Assembly (NCBI RefSeq): GCF_021442385.1
Contig: NZ_MUZA01000001.1
Location: 239,950 to 303,949 of the forward strand
Reading direction: 5' to 3'
Source of the DNA: Micromonospora sp. MH99
GTDB taxonomy: Bacteria; Actinomycetota; Actinomycetes; Mycobacteriales; Micromonosporaceae
Length of the DNA: 64,000 bases
Position 1 is the first letter of the stretch; each line of letters opens with the position of its first letter. A program made the position numbers and the translations under genes. This document shows, one piece after another, positions 53,170 through 62,085 of the stretch. Under the pieces are notes generated by a model. It ran no database searches. It was not told where the DNA came from and saw nothing but the letters and a program-made list of their open reading frames with translations.

Positions 53170-56100
53170 TCGGAGCCCTCACGCCCGGGCAGTTGCGCCA
53201 GCGCGTGGAAGCCCTGCCACCCGAGCGGCGGCGGGCGTTCCTCGCCGCGATCCGCGCCGACGGCGACCGGTACGGCATCCACCCGCTCACCGCCGCCCAG
53301 GAGTGGATGCTGCTGCTGGCGCAGCTGCGCCCGGACAGCCCGGCCTACCACGTGCCGTACCGGGTCGACCTGCGCGGCGACGTGGACGTGGCCGCGTTGC
53401 GCGGCGCGCTCGACGAGGTCGTGGCGCGGCACGAGGCGCTGCGCACGGTGTTCGTGCCGCTGGACGGGCAGTCGTACCAGATGGTCCTGCCGCCGACCGG
53501 CCTGCCGCTGGTGGTCGAGGACGTCACGCCGGAGCGGATCGACGGGTACGCCGCCGCCGAGGCGGTACGCCCGTTCGACCTGGCTCGGGGGCCGCTGGTG
53601 CGGGCCACCCTGTGCCGCACCGGCCCCACCGACTGCACGCTGCTGCTGTCCCTGCACCACGTGGTGTGCGACGGCTGGAGCATGGGTCTGCTCTTCGAGG
53701 AGCTGTCGACGGCGTACGCCGAAGTGCGGGAGGGACGCCGTCCGGCGCTGCCGCCGGCGCCCCGGGACGTACCGGCTGCGCTGGCCCAGGACCTGCTGCT
53801 CGGCCCGACCGAGCTGGCCCGACGCCTCGACTGGTGGCGCGACGCGTTGGCTGGCGCACCGCCGGGGCTCGACCTGCCCACCGACCGGCCCCGCCCGGCC
53901 GAGCTGGAGGACGCCGGCCACGAGATCGAGTTCTCCTGGCCCCCGGAGCTGGCCGACCGGGTCGCCGAGGCGGGCCGCCGCACCGGCGCGACACCGTACA
54001 TGATCTTCGCGGCGGCCTGGGCGGCGTTGCTGCACCGACGCAGCCAGCAGCCGGACCTGCTGATCGCCACCCCGGTGGCGAACCGGCAGACGCTCGACAG
54101 CGAGACCGCTGTCGGCTTCTTCGTCAACACCCTGGTGCTGCGCAGCCGTGTCGACAGTCGACTGACCTTCGCCGCGCTGCTGGACCGGCTGCGGGACTCC
54201 GCGCTGACCGCGCTGACCGACCCGGTGCCGTTCGACGCCCTGGTGCAGGAGCTGCGCCCGGTCCGCGACGCCGGCCGCCACCCGCTCGCCCAGGTGATGT
54301 TCGCCGTCGAGGACGGCTGGGAGCAGCGGCTGACCCTGCCCGGGGTGAGCGTGCTGGCCAGCGGTGAGACGCACACCGGGACGTCCATGTTCGACCTGAC
54401 GCTTACCGTCATCCCGTACGACTGCCGCATCGACGGGCGGATCGAGTACCGGACGAGGCTCTTCGACGAGTCCACCGCCCGGGCGCTCGCCGACCAGCTC
54501 GACACCCTGCTCACCGCCGCGCTCGCCGCCCCGGACACCCCCGTGGACCGGCTGCCGCTGCTCGACGCGACCGCCGGACGGGACCTCATCGACCGCTGGG
54601 CCGCCACCGCGCCCGCGCCCGCGCCCCGGGACCAACCGACCCTGCCCGAGCTGGTCGCCCGCCAGGCCGCGGCGGCACCGGAGACGGTCGCCCTGGCGTA
54701 CCGCGATCAGGCCCTGACCTACCGGGAGCTGGACGCGCGGGCCGACCGCCTGGCCCGGACCCTCGCCGCCCGGGGCGTGCGGGCCGAGACGACGGTCGGG
54801 GTCTGCCTGCCCGCCGGCCCGGACTGGGTGGTCACCTTCCTCGCCGTGCTCCGGGCCGGTGGGGTCTACCTGCCCCTGGATCCGCAGTTGCCGGCGGCCC
54901 GGCTGGCGCACCTGCTCACCGACTCCGCCGCCGCGCTGGTGGTCACCACTGCCGACGCGGAGTTGGCGCTGCCCACCACCGACGTGCCGCTGCTGCGTCT
55001 CGACGAGCAGCCGCCGGCCGTCGACGCCGCGCTGCCGACCGCCGTCCACCCCGACGCCGCCGCCTACCTGATCTACACGTCGGGCTCGACCGGGCTCCCC
55101 AAGGGCGTCGTCGGCACGCACCGGGGGCTGAGCAACCTCGCCGCGGCGCAGGCCCGGCTGGTCGGCGTGGAGGCCGGCGACCGGGTCCTGCAGTTCCACT
55201 CGATCAGCTTCGACGTGGCACTGTCCGATGTGGTCACCGCGCTCACGGCGGGCGCGACGCTGCGCCTGCTCGGCCCGGACGAGCGCACCCCCGGCCCCGA
55301 CCTGGCCGCCGCGCTCACCCGGCACCGCGTCTCGGTGGCCGACCTGCCACCGGTGGTCCTCGACGCGTTGGACCCCGCCGCCGTTCCCGACCTGCGGATA
55401 CTCACCGTCGGCGGCGAACCCTGCGCCCCGGACGTCGCCGCCGCCTGGTCGCGCGACCGGCTCCTGATCAACGGGTACGGGCCGACCGAGGCCACCGTCA
55501 CCGCCACCGCCGCCCGCTGCGCGCCCGCCGACACCGAGCTGCCGATCGGCCGGCCGCTGACCGGGGTCCGCGCCTACGTGCTCGACACCGAGCTGCGGCC
55601 GGTGCCGCCCGGGGTGCCCGGCGAACTGCACCTCGGCGGCGCCGGGGTGGCCCGCGGCTACCACGGCGACCCCGCGCTCACCGCCGGGCGTTTCCTGCCC
55701 GACCCGTACGCGCCGACACCGGGCGAGCGGATGTACGCCACCGGCGACCTGGTCCGCTGGCGTGCCGACGGGCAACTGGTCTTCCTCGGCCGGGCGGACA
55801 ACCAGGTGAAGATCAACGGCTACCGGATCGAGCTGGGTGAGGTGGAGGCCCAGCTGCGGCAGTGCGCGGGGGTGCGCCGGGCCGCCGCCGTGGTACGGAC
55901 CGACGCGCCCGGCGGTCGACGACTGGTCGGCTATCTCGTCGGCGACGGGTTGGCTGTCGACGAGCTGCGCCAGAGTCTGCTGCGGCGGTTGCCCCGCTAT
56001 CTCGTGCCGAGCGCCTTCGTGGTGGTCCCCGACCTGCCGGTGACCGCCAGCGGCAAGCTCGACCCGTCCCGGTTGCCCGCCCCTACCGTGGCCCGCGCCG

Positions 56101-56471
56101 ACCTCGGCGCCGCGTACGTGGCACCCGACGGCGCTGTCGAAAGGGCCATCGCCGACACCTGGCGGCAGGTCCTCGGTGTCGACGACGTCGGCGCGGACGA
56201 CAACTTCTTCGACCTGGGCGGCACGTCACTGCTGCTGGCGCGGGTGCAGACCCGACTCAGCGAACGGCTCGGCCGGCCGGTGCCCGCCGTCGAGCTGTTC
56301 CGCTACCCGACGATCGCGCTGCTGGCCCGGTTCCTCGACGGCACGGCCGCCCCGACCACCGCCCCGACAACCGCACCGGCCGGCGGCCGGCGACGGGACG
56401 AACGCAAACAGGCGCTGGCCGAGCGGGCTCGCCGGGCCCGCCCGGTGCCGGCGGGGGAGGGACGAGCGTGA
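53166..56471 (+). CDS. NRPS module C-A-PCP
   Basis: A complete elongation module (1101 aa). The condensation domain (about 35-450) has an intact HHVVCDG active site (H164-H165 to D169). The adenylation domain (about 470-950) has YTSGSTGLPKGVV, GYGPTEATVTA, YATGD and NQVKINGYRIE; its ten-position code reads D-V-S-D-T-G-G-V-T-K, which I cannot match to a known amino acid. The PCP has S1021 in LGGTSLLLA. The last 50 residues are Pro/Thr/Arg-rich and may be a docking tail for the PKS. Overlaps both neighbours by 4 nt (ATGA and GTGA), so the three are translationally coupled. Confidence 0.88.
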   Translation: MIGALTPGQLRQRVEALPPERRRAFLAAIRADGDRYGIHPLTAAQEWMLLLAQLRPDSPAYHVPYRVDLRGDVDVAALRGALDEVVARHEALRTVFVPLDGQSYQMVLPPTGLPLVVEDVTPERIDGYAAAEAVRPFDLARGPLVRATLCRTGPTDCTLLLSLHHVVCDGWSMGLLFEELSTAYAEVREGRRPALPPAPRDVPAALAQDLLLGPTELARRLDWWRDALAGAPPGLDLPTDRPRPAELEDAGHEIEFSWPPELADRVAEAGRRTGATPYMIFAAAWAALLHRRSQQPDLLIATPVANRQTLDSETAVGFFVNTLVLRSRVDSRLTFAALLDRLRDSALTALTDPVPFDALVQELRPVRDAGRHPLAQVMFAVEDGWEQRLTLPGVSVLASGETHTGTSMFDLTLTVIPYDCRIDGRIEYRTRLFDESTARALADQLDTLLTAALAAPDTPVDRLPLLDATAGRDLIDRWAATAPAPAPRDQPTLPELVARQAAAAPETVALAYRDQALTYRELDARADRLARTLAARGVRAETTVGVCLPAGPDWVVTFLAVLRAGGVYLPLDPQLPAARLAHLLTDSAAALVVTTADAELALPTTDVPLLRLDEQPPAVDAALPTAVHPDAAAYLIYTSGSTGLPKGVVGTHRGLSNLAAAQARLVGVEAGDRVLQFHSISFDVALSDVVTALTAGATLRLLGPDERTPGPDLAAALTRHRVSVADLPPVVLDALDPAAVPDLRILTVGGEPCAPDVAAAWSRDRLLINGYGPTEATVTATAARCAPADTELPIGRPLTGVRAYVLDTELRPVPPGVPGELHLGGAGVARGYHGDPALTAGRFLPDPYAPTPGERMYATGDLVRWRADGQLVFLGRADNQVKINGYRIELGEVEAQLRQCAGVRRAAAVVRTDAPGGRRLVGYLVGDGLAVDELRQSLLRRLPRYLVPSAFVVVPDLPVTASGKLDPSRLPAPTVARADLGAAYVAPDGAVERAIADTWRQVLGVDDVGADDNFFDLGGTSLLLARVQTRLSERLGRPVPAVELFRYPTIALLARFLDGTAAPTTAPTTAPAGGRRRDERKQALAERARRARPVPAGEGRA

Positions 56472-59400
56472 CCGACCAGGAGACCGGACTGGAGATCGCC
56501 ATCGTCGGGATGGCCGGCCGCTTTCCCGGCGCCGCCGACGTCGACGAGTTGTGGCGGCGGATCCTCGCCGGGGAGGAGACCATCACCCGGTTCACCGACG
56601 CCGAGTTGGCGGCCGCCGGCCTCACCGAGAAGGAGCGGCGACACCCCGACCACGTGCCGGCGCACGGCGCGCTGCCGGACATCGACCGGTTCGACGCCGG
56701 CTTCTTCGGCTACTCGCCCCGCGACGCCCGGCTTCTCGACCCGCAACAACGACTCTTCCTGCAGACCGCCTGGACCGCCCTGGAACGCGCCGGTCACCTC
56801 GCCGGGAACCCCGACCGGCTGGTCGGTGTGTACGCCGCCGCCGCTGCCAGCGGCTACCTCCTGCACCACCTGTTCCGCAACCCGCGGCTCGACTCGGTCT
56901 CCGAGTACGAGCTGATGCTCGCCAACGACAAGGACTCACTGCCCACCCGGGTGGCGTACCACCTGGACCTGCGGGGACCCGCCGTGGCGGTGCAGACGGC
57001 CTGCTCGTCGTCGCTGGTCGCCGTGCACCTCGCCGTGCAGGCACTGCTCGCCCGCGAGTGCGACGTCGCGCTCGCCGGCGCCGCGCACGTCCTGTTGCCC
57101 ACCGGCACCGGCTACCGGCACGAGGCCGGCGGCATCATGTCCCGCGACGGGCACTGCCGCCCGTTCGACGTGCGCGCCACCGGAACCGTGGGAGGCGACG
57201 GCGCCGCAGTGGTCGTCCTGCGCCGACTGGCGGACGCCCGCGACGACGGAGACACGGTGTACGCCGTGATCCGCGGCTCCGCGATCAACAACGACGGCCG
57301 GATGAAGGTCGGCTTCACCGCGCCCGGTGTGGACGGGCAGGTCGCCGCGATCCGCGCCGCCCAGGAGGTCGCCGAGGTCGACCCCGCCACCATCGGCTAC
57401 GTCGAGGCGCACGGCACCGGCACCGAGCTGGGCGACCAGATCGAGCTGCGCGCCCTGGCCGAGGCGTTCCGGGGCGCAGACGCGAGCCCGGGCACGTACG
57501 ACGGTCGGGGCGCCGACGAGAGCCGGTGCGCGCTCGGCTCGATCAAGTCGATCCTCGGTCACCTCGACGTCGCCGCCGGGGTGACCGGGCTGATCAAGGC
57601 CACGCTGGCGCTGCACCACAAGGTGGTGCCGCCCAGCCCGTACTGCACCGAGCCCCACCCCGAGCTGGCCGGTGGACCGTTCCACATGCCGACCACCGCG
57701 CAGCCCTGGCCGGACCTGGGCACGCCGTCCCGGGCGGCGGTCAGCTCCTTCGGCATCGGCGGCACCAACGCCCACGTCGTGCTTCAGGCCGCCGACCCGG
57801 CGGACCACAGCCCCGGCGACGACCGGTCCGCGCATCTGCTGGTGCTCTCCGCCCGGGACGCCGACGCGCTCGACCGGGCCCGCGACCAGCTCGCCACCCA
57901 CCTGAGCGAGCACACCGACGTGCCGCTGGCCGACGTCGCGTACACCCTCGCGCGCACCCGACGGGAGTTCGGCCACCGGCTCGTCACCGTCGCCAGTGAC
58001 GCCACGACCGCCGCCGCCCAGCTCGCCGACCGGGGGTCGGCGCTGGTCCGCACCGGCGTCGCCACCGGTACGCCGGCCGGCGTGGCGCTGCTCTTTCCCG
58101 GCCAGGGCGTGCAGTACGCGGGGATGGGCCGCACCCTCTACCGCACCGAGCCGGTCTACCGGGCGGCCTTCGACAGCTGCGCCGACCTGCTCCGCCCGCA
58201 CCTCGACGTGGACCTGCGGACCCTGCTCTGCCCACCCGGCGACGCGGTCCCGGCCGCACCCGAACTCGACGAGACCCGGCTCACCCAGCCGGCCCTGTTC
58301 GCCGTCGAGTACGCCCTCGCCGAACTGCTGCGCCACCACGGCGTACGCCCGGCCGCGATGGCGGGACACAGCCTCGGCGAGTACGTGGCCGCCTGCCTGG
58401 CCGGCGTCTTCACCCTGCCCGACGCGCTCGCCACAGTCGCCGTGCGCGGCCGGCTCATGCAGGCCCAGGCCCCCGGGTCGATGCTGTCGGTGGCTCTCGG
58501 CGTCGACGAGGTGACGGCGCTGCTGCCCGCCACAGTGGAGGTGGCCGCCGCCAACGCGCCCAACCTCACCACCGTCTCGGGCGAGACCACCGCCGTCGCC
58601 GCGCTCGCCGCCGACCTGCGCGGGCGAGGGGTGGCCTGCCGGGAGGTACGCACCTCCCACGCCTTCCACTCGGCCCTGATGGACCCGGCGCTGGCCGGTT
58701 TCGCGGCGCACCTGCGGGAGGTGCCGTTGCGCCCGCCCACCGTGCCGGTCGTGTCGAACGTGACAGGCGGCTGGCTCACCGACGACGAGGCCACCGACCC
58801 CGACTACTGGGTACGGCAGCTGCGCCGCCCGGTCAACTTCACCGCCGCCGCCACCCTGCTGCTCGGAGAGCAGTATGCGTTGCTGGAGGTCGGCCCGGGT
58901 CGCACCCTCGCCACCCTCGTCCGCCAGCACGACGGCGCACGCGCAGTGCCGGTGCTGACCAGCCTGCCCGCCGGTCGCACCCCGGCCGGCGAGGACGATG
59001 CCGTCGCCCTGGCCGTCGGCCGGCTCTGGCTCGCCGGGGCGCCCCTGCGCTGGCCCGACGGCCGCGCCGACGGACGACGACGGGTGCCGCTGCCCACGTA
59101 CCCGTTCGCGCGTGAGCGGCACTGGGTCGACGCGTACCGGCCCGAACCCGCCGCCCCGGCCGCGGTCACCCCGGTCACCGCGTCACCGCCGCCGGTCTCG
59201 GCGGAATCGACGGCGGCCTCGACGGCGATCGCGCCGAGCGACGAGCCGTACGAGGTGGTGCGGCGGATCTGGGTGGACCTGCTCGGGGTGGACGAGATCG
59301 GCCCCGACGACGACTTCTTCGAGCTGGGCGGGCACTCGCTGCTCGGCACCCGGGTGGTGGCGCGGCTGCGCGACGCGCTCGGCGTCGACCTGCCACCCGC

Positions 59401-59608
59401 TGCGATCTTCGAGTCACCCACGCCCGCCGCGTTGGCCCGTACCGTCGCCGCGCTGGCGGGGCCGGCGCCCGCCGTACCCCCGGCGGTTTCCCCACCCACG
59501 GACAGCGACCTCACCGACCTGCTCGCGGAGATCCGGGCGCTGTCCCCGGAGAGCCTGGCCCGCGAGCTGCACCTGGCCCGACACGAGGAAGGCAACCCCG
59601 ATGGCTGA
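56468..59608 (+). CDS. type I PKS module KS-AT-ACP
   Basis: A polyketide synthase module (1046 aa). KS (about 10-435): active-site C179 in QTACSSSLV, H315 in VEAHGTGTE and H365 in SILGHLDVAAG, so it is condensation-competent. AT (about 540-850): S635 in GHSLGEYVAA, with HAFHS downstream, the motif linked to malonyl-CoA. ACP (about 940-1010): S957 in LGGHSLL. No ketoreductase, dehydratase, enoylreductase or thioesterase is present, so the module adds one unreduced malonate unit. GTG 56468 overlaps the previous stop (GTGA). The tail LSPESLARELHLARHEE resembles a docking region. Confidence 0.88.
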   Translation: MTDQETGLEIAIVGMAGRFPGAADVDELWRRILAGEETITRFTDAELAAAGLTEKERRHPDHVPAHGALPDIDRFDAGFFGYSPRDARLLDPQQRLFLQTAWTALERAGHLAGNPDRLVGVYAAAAASGYLLHHLFRNPRLDSVSEYELMLANDKDSLPTRVAYHLDLRGPAVAVQTACSSSLVAVHLAVQALLARECDVALAGAAHVLLPTGTGYRHEAGGIMSRDGHCRPFDVRATGTVGGDGAAVVVLRRLADARDDGDTVYAVIRGSAINNDGRMKVGFTAPGVDGQVAAIRAAQEVAEVDPATIGYVEAHGTGTELGDQIELRALAEAFRGADASPGTYDGRGADESRCALGSIKSILGHLDVAAGVTGLIKATLALHHKVVPPSPYCTEPHPELAGGPFHMPTTAQPWPDLGTPSRAAVSSFGIGGTNAHVVLQAADPADHSPGDDRSAHLLVLSARDADALDRARDQLATHLSEHTDVPLADVAYTLARTRREFGHRLVTVASDATTAAAQLADRGSALVRTGVATGTPAGVALLFPGQGVQYAGMGRTLYRTEPVYRAAFDSCADLLRPHLDVDLRTLLCPPGDAVPAAPELDETRLTQPALFAVEYALAELLRHHGVRPAAMAGHSLGEYVAACLAGVFTLPDALATVAVRGRLMQAQAPGSMLSVALGVDEVTALLPATVEVAAANAPNLTTVSGETTAVAALAADLRGRGVACREVRTSHAFHSALMDPALAGFAAHLREVPLRPPTVPVVSNVTGGWLTDDEATDPDYWVRQLRRPVNFTAAATLLLGEQYALLEVGPGRTLATLVRQHDGARAVPVLTSLPAGRTPAGEDDAVALAVGRLWLAGAPLRWPDGRADGRRRVPLPTYPFARERHWVDAYRPEPAAPAAVTPVTASPPPVSAESTAASTAIAPSDEPYEVVRRIWVDLLGVDEIGPDDDFFELGGHSLLGTRVVARLRDALGVDLPPAAIFESPTPAALARTVAALAGPAPAVPPAVSPPTDSDLTDLLAEIRALSPESLARELHLARHEEGNPDG

Positions 59609-59792
59609 CGAGCACCGCGTGGTGATCAACGACGAGGAGCAGTACGCCCTGTGGCCCCGGCACAAGGAGGTACCGGACGGCTGGCGGGATGCCGGCTGCG
59701 CCGGCAGCCGCGAGGAGTGCCTGGACTTCGTGACGCGCACCTGGACAGACATGCGCCCCCGCAGCGTGCGGGAGCACCTCGCCGCCGGCTGA
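59601..59792 (+). CDS. MbtH-like NRPS accessory protein
   Basis: A 63-residue activator of adenylation domains. The family signature is complete: NDEEQYALWP, PDGW, the GSREECLDFV stretch, and WTDMRPRSVREHL near the end. It overlaps the PKS stop by 8 nt, which couples it to the operon. Such proteins bind A domains and are often needed for their solubility or activity. Its presence implies that at least one A domain here depends on it. Confidence 0.92.
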   Translation: MADEHRVVINDEEQYALWPRHKEVPDGWRDAGCAGSREECLDFVTRTWTDMRPRSVREHLAAG

Positions 59793-59800
59793 ACGTCCGG

Positions 59801-59925
59801 CTTGGTGGTGGCCGGGCTTGGTGGTGGCCGGGCTTGGCCCTGCCGGGCGGTGGCCGTGCCGGGCGGTGGCCGTGCGGGCGGTGGCCCTGCCGGGCGGTGG
59901 CCGGGCGGGCGGTGGCTCGCCCGAG
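59801..59925. repeat. degenerate GGTGGCCGGGC tandem repeats
   Basis: Starts with two exact 16-nt copies (59801-59816, 59817-59832) and continues as looser 15-18-nt copies of GGTGGCCGTGCCGGGC to about 59925. Open frames here are artefacts of the repeat. Within the 481-nt gap after mbtH. Confidence 0.75.
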
Positions 59926-59946
59926 GGTGGCAGGTGCCCTTTGCTG

Positions 59947-59984
59947 CCTGTCGAGCTGCCCCAGAAATGGGGCAGCTCGACAGG
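59947..59984 (+). terminator. 16-bp perfect hairpin after the NRPS-PKS operon
   Basis: CCTGTCGAGCTGCCCC and its exact complement (59947-59962, 59969-59984) flank the loop AGAAAT. It lies 155 nt after mbtH and probably ends the biosynthetic transcript; the AT-rich loop stands out in this sequence. Confidence 0.75.
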
Positions 59985-60118
59985 GCCGCAGGGGAGTGGG
60001 GCCGCCCCCTCGTAGGGCTCCTGTCGCGCGGGCGCTCGCGGTGCCGGGTTCTGGCGCGGCCGGGCGCTCGCGGGGGCTGGACGCCGGTGTCGGGCTTTCG
60101 CGGCATCGGGCGCTTGAG

Positions 60119-60175
60119 GCGCTGGGCTCACGCCGCGCTGGGCTCACGCCGCGCTGGGCTCACGCCGCGCTGGGC
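60119..60175. repeat. 3.5 copies of a 16-nt direct repeat
   Basis: GCGCTGGGCTCACGCC repeated exactly three times (60119-60166) with a 9-nt partial copy following. Related CGGGCGCTCGCGG segments lie near 60027-60073. No gene. Confidence 0.85.
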
Positions 60176-60253
60176 GCTTCCGGTGGCCGGGCCTCGCGGT
60201 ATCGGGCTCGCGGGTCGAGCGTTCGCGGTGCCGGGTCGAGACGGTGGCGAACT

Positions 60254-60270
60254 GTCAATGTTATGTTGAC
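60254..60270. promoter_or_regulatory. inverted repeat and -10 before the HTH gene
   Basis: GTCAA and TTGAC (60254-60258, 60266-60270) are inverted around TGTTATG. TGTTAT (60259-60264) is -10-like, 9 nt before ATG 60274, so the transcript may be nearly leaderless and the site could be autoregulatory. Confidence 0.45.
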
Positions 60271-60273
60271 GCG

Positions 60274-60753
60274 ATGACGACGCCGTTGGTCGGCCTGGCT
60301 GAGGTGCGTGCCGCTCGTGCCCGCCTGGACGAGCGGGAGGCGGAGCTGATCGACCGGGCGCGTCACGACGGCGCGACCTGGGCGCAGGTCGCGGCGGCGC
60401 TCGGGCTCGGCAGTCGGCAGGCCGCCGAGCAGCGCCGTCAGCGCCTCGCGGCCGCTCGGCGTGCGCGGCGGCAGGACCTGGATCGGGGCTACTCGCCGCA
60501 GATCGCGGCGTTGCGAGCCGCGGTGGCCGAGGTGGGGCGGTGGATCGCGACGGACCGGCGGTGGGACTCCCGCTTCCGTCGGGCGGCTCTCGTGCGGAAC
60601 ACGGTCGACGCGGCTCTGGACGCCGACCCGGGCTCGCTCTACGCGCTGGCGCTGCACCTGCGGACCGATCTCGACGGCGCGGGCGACCGGCTGCCGCCGC
60701 CGGTGCGAGCGGTCGCGACGACGTTGACGACCGCGTTGTCAACGCAAGATTGA
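60274..60753 (+). CDS. small helix-turn-helix DNA-binding protein
   Basis: A 159-residue basic protein with a putative HTH near residues 28-55 (GATWAQVAAALGLGSRQAAEQRRQRL), a form found in actinomycete proteins annotated as HSP18-type regulators. The rest is helical and Arg/Ala-rich. I chose ATG 60274; the frame extends 10 codons further upstream but overlaps the inverted repeat. It precedes the MFS gene by 75 nt. The regulator assignment is by motif only. Confidence 0.65.
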   Translation: MTTPLVGLAEVRAARARLDEREAELIDRARHDGATWAQVAAALGLGSRQAAEQRRQRLAAARRARRQDLDRGYSPQIAALRAAVAEVGRWIATDRRWDSRFRRAALVRNTVDAALDADPGSLYALALHLRTDLDGAGDRLPPPVRAVATTLTTALSTQD

Positions 60754-60798
60754 CGTCTGCCGACGGCATTGCCTGAGTGCGGCTCAAGAATCAGGATG

Positions 60799-60815
60799 TG
60801 AGTCAATTCGACTCA
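60799..60815. promoter_or_regulatory. TGAGTC-N5-GACTCA inverted repeat before MFS gene
   Basis: 6-bp arms (60799-60804, 60810-60815) lie 14 nt before the MFS start codon, close to the Shine-Dalgarno GGAGGGC. A likely repressor site. Confidence 0.5.
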
Positions 60816-60828
60816 ACCTGGAGGGCGC

Positions 60829-62019
60829 ATGCGGCGCAACGCGGGTCTGTTCGTGGCGATCTCGATACTGTCCGGCTTCGGCAGCAGCGCCATGTCCCTC
60901 GTGTCCGGCATCTGGATCCTGGACCTCACCGGCTCCACCGGTCTGGCCGCCCTCGCCGGGCTCTGCGTGTACGCCCCGGTGCTCGCCGGCCCGTGGCTCG
61001 GCGGCCTGCTCGATCGGGCGTCGCGACGACCGCTGGTGATCGCCGTCAACCTCCTGCTGGCGGCCGCGCTGCTGACGCTCCTCGCCGTGCGTGGCCCGGG
61101 GCAGACGTGGGTCATCTTCGCCGTCTCGGGCGCTTACGGTGTCAGCTACGTGCTGATCGACGCGGGGGAGACCGCGCTGCTGCCGTCCGCGCTGTCGGCC
61201 TCGGAACTCGGCGATGTCAACGGGTGGCGCTCCAGCGCGCAGGAGGGCATGAAGCTCGTCGCGCCCCTGGCCGGCGCGGGCCTGTACGCCTGGCAGGGCG
61301 GCCACGCGGTCGCCGTGCTGAGCGCGGCGATGCCGGTCCTGGTCGCCGTCCTCTACCTGGCGGTCCGCCTGAACCGGACGCCACCCGAGCGACCGACGCC
61401 GCGGGACCATGACCTCCGTACCGGGCTGGCAGTCCTGATCGGACAGCGGGCCACCCGCGTGCCGGTCCTGCTCGCGGCGACGTCGATCGCCATGTCCGGC
61501 TTCGGGACCGCCGCCGTCTACGCGATCGTCGTCGCGGAGCTGCGTCTGCCGACGACCTTCCTGGGCGTGCTGGCCGGCGCCCAGGGCGCGGGCTCCATCC
61601 TGGGTGGACTGGTAGTCGGCCGGTTCCTCACCCGACGGGGTCCCGTCGCCGTCGGCGTCGCCGGCACCGTGCTGTTAGCCGTGGGTTGCCTGGCCCGCTG
61701 CCTACCCTGGTGGCCGGCCACGGTCGCGGGCGCCGTCGTCGCCGGCATCGGGCTGCCGTGGACCCTTGTCGCGGCGGTGACCGCCGTGCAGACGCACACC
61801 CCGGCGGCGCTGCTCGGCCGGGTCGCCGCGACTGCCAACACCGCGATGTTCGGCCCGCTCGTCCTGACGATCCCGCTCGGCTCCGCCGCCGTCCACCTCG
61901 GCGGCCGTCCACCGCTGATCGCCGCCGCCGTGCTCTGCCTGGCCGCCGCGGTCACCCTGCGCGCGCCGAAGCCACGACAACCCGAGGAGAGCGCCCCGCT
62001 CGTGATCGTTGGCAGCTGA
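60829..62019 (+). CDS. MFS exporter with a TTA codon
   Basis: A 396-residue major-facilitator transporter of the MFS_3/EntS-like type, with about 12 helices. LGGLLDRASRRPLVIAVN is the conserved loop after helix 2. The coding sequence contains a TTA leucine codon (61675-61677), rare in high-GC actinomycetes and read by the bldA tRNA, so its expression may depend on development. It could export the NRPS-PKS product, but a hairpin and repeats separate it from that operon. GGAGGGC precedes the ATG. Confidence 0.85.
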   Translation: MRRNAGLFVAISILSGFGSSAMSLVSGIWILDLTGSTGLAALAGLCVYAPVLAGPWLGGLLDRASRRPLVIAVNLLLAAALLTLLAVRGPGQTWVIFAVSGAYGVSYVLIDAGETALLPSALSASELGDVNGWRSSAQEGMKLVAPLAGAGLYAWQGGHAVAVLSAAMPVLVAVLYLAVRLNRTPPERPTPRDHDLRTGLAVLIGQRATRVPVLLAATSIAMSGFGTAAVYAIVVAELRLPTTFLGVLAGAQGAGSILGGLVVGRFLTRRGPVAVGVAGTVLLAVGCLARCLPWWPATVAGAVVAGIGLPWTLVAAVTAVQTHTPAALLGRVAATANTAMFGPLVLTIPLGSAAVHLGGRPPLIAAAVLCLAAAVTLRAPKPRQPEESAPLVIVGS

Positions 62020-62067
62020 GCGGTATGACACGCCGGCCCCGCCACCGCTCAGCCGCCAACGATCACG
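62001..62067. terminator. 24-bp near-perfect hairpin between MFS and HD genes
   Basis: 24-nt arms (62001-62024 with 62044-62067), one mismatch, 19-nt loop. The MFS stop (62017-62019) lies in the left arm. Convergent genes share it. Confidence 0.82.
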
Positions 62068-62085
62068 GCAGACGGATGCACGAGG

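Noticed and set aside
52446..55775. Open frame of about 1109 codons antisense to the NRPS genes
   Set aside because: Composition is Arg/Gly/Val repeats typical of antisense GC-rich frames; the plus strand has clear NRPS motifs.
60119..60175. Tandem 16-nt repeats considered as a CRISPR array
   Set aside because: The copies abut with no spacers, and no cas gene is nearby.
59802..60269. Short open frames over the repeats after mbtH
   Set aside because: They are produced by the tandem repeats, with no start signal or family resemblance.
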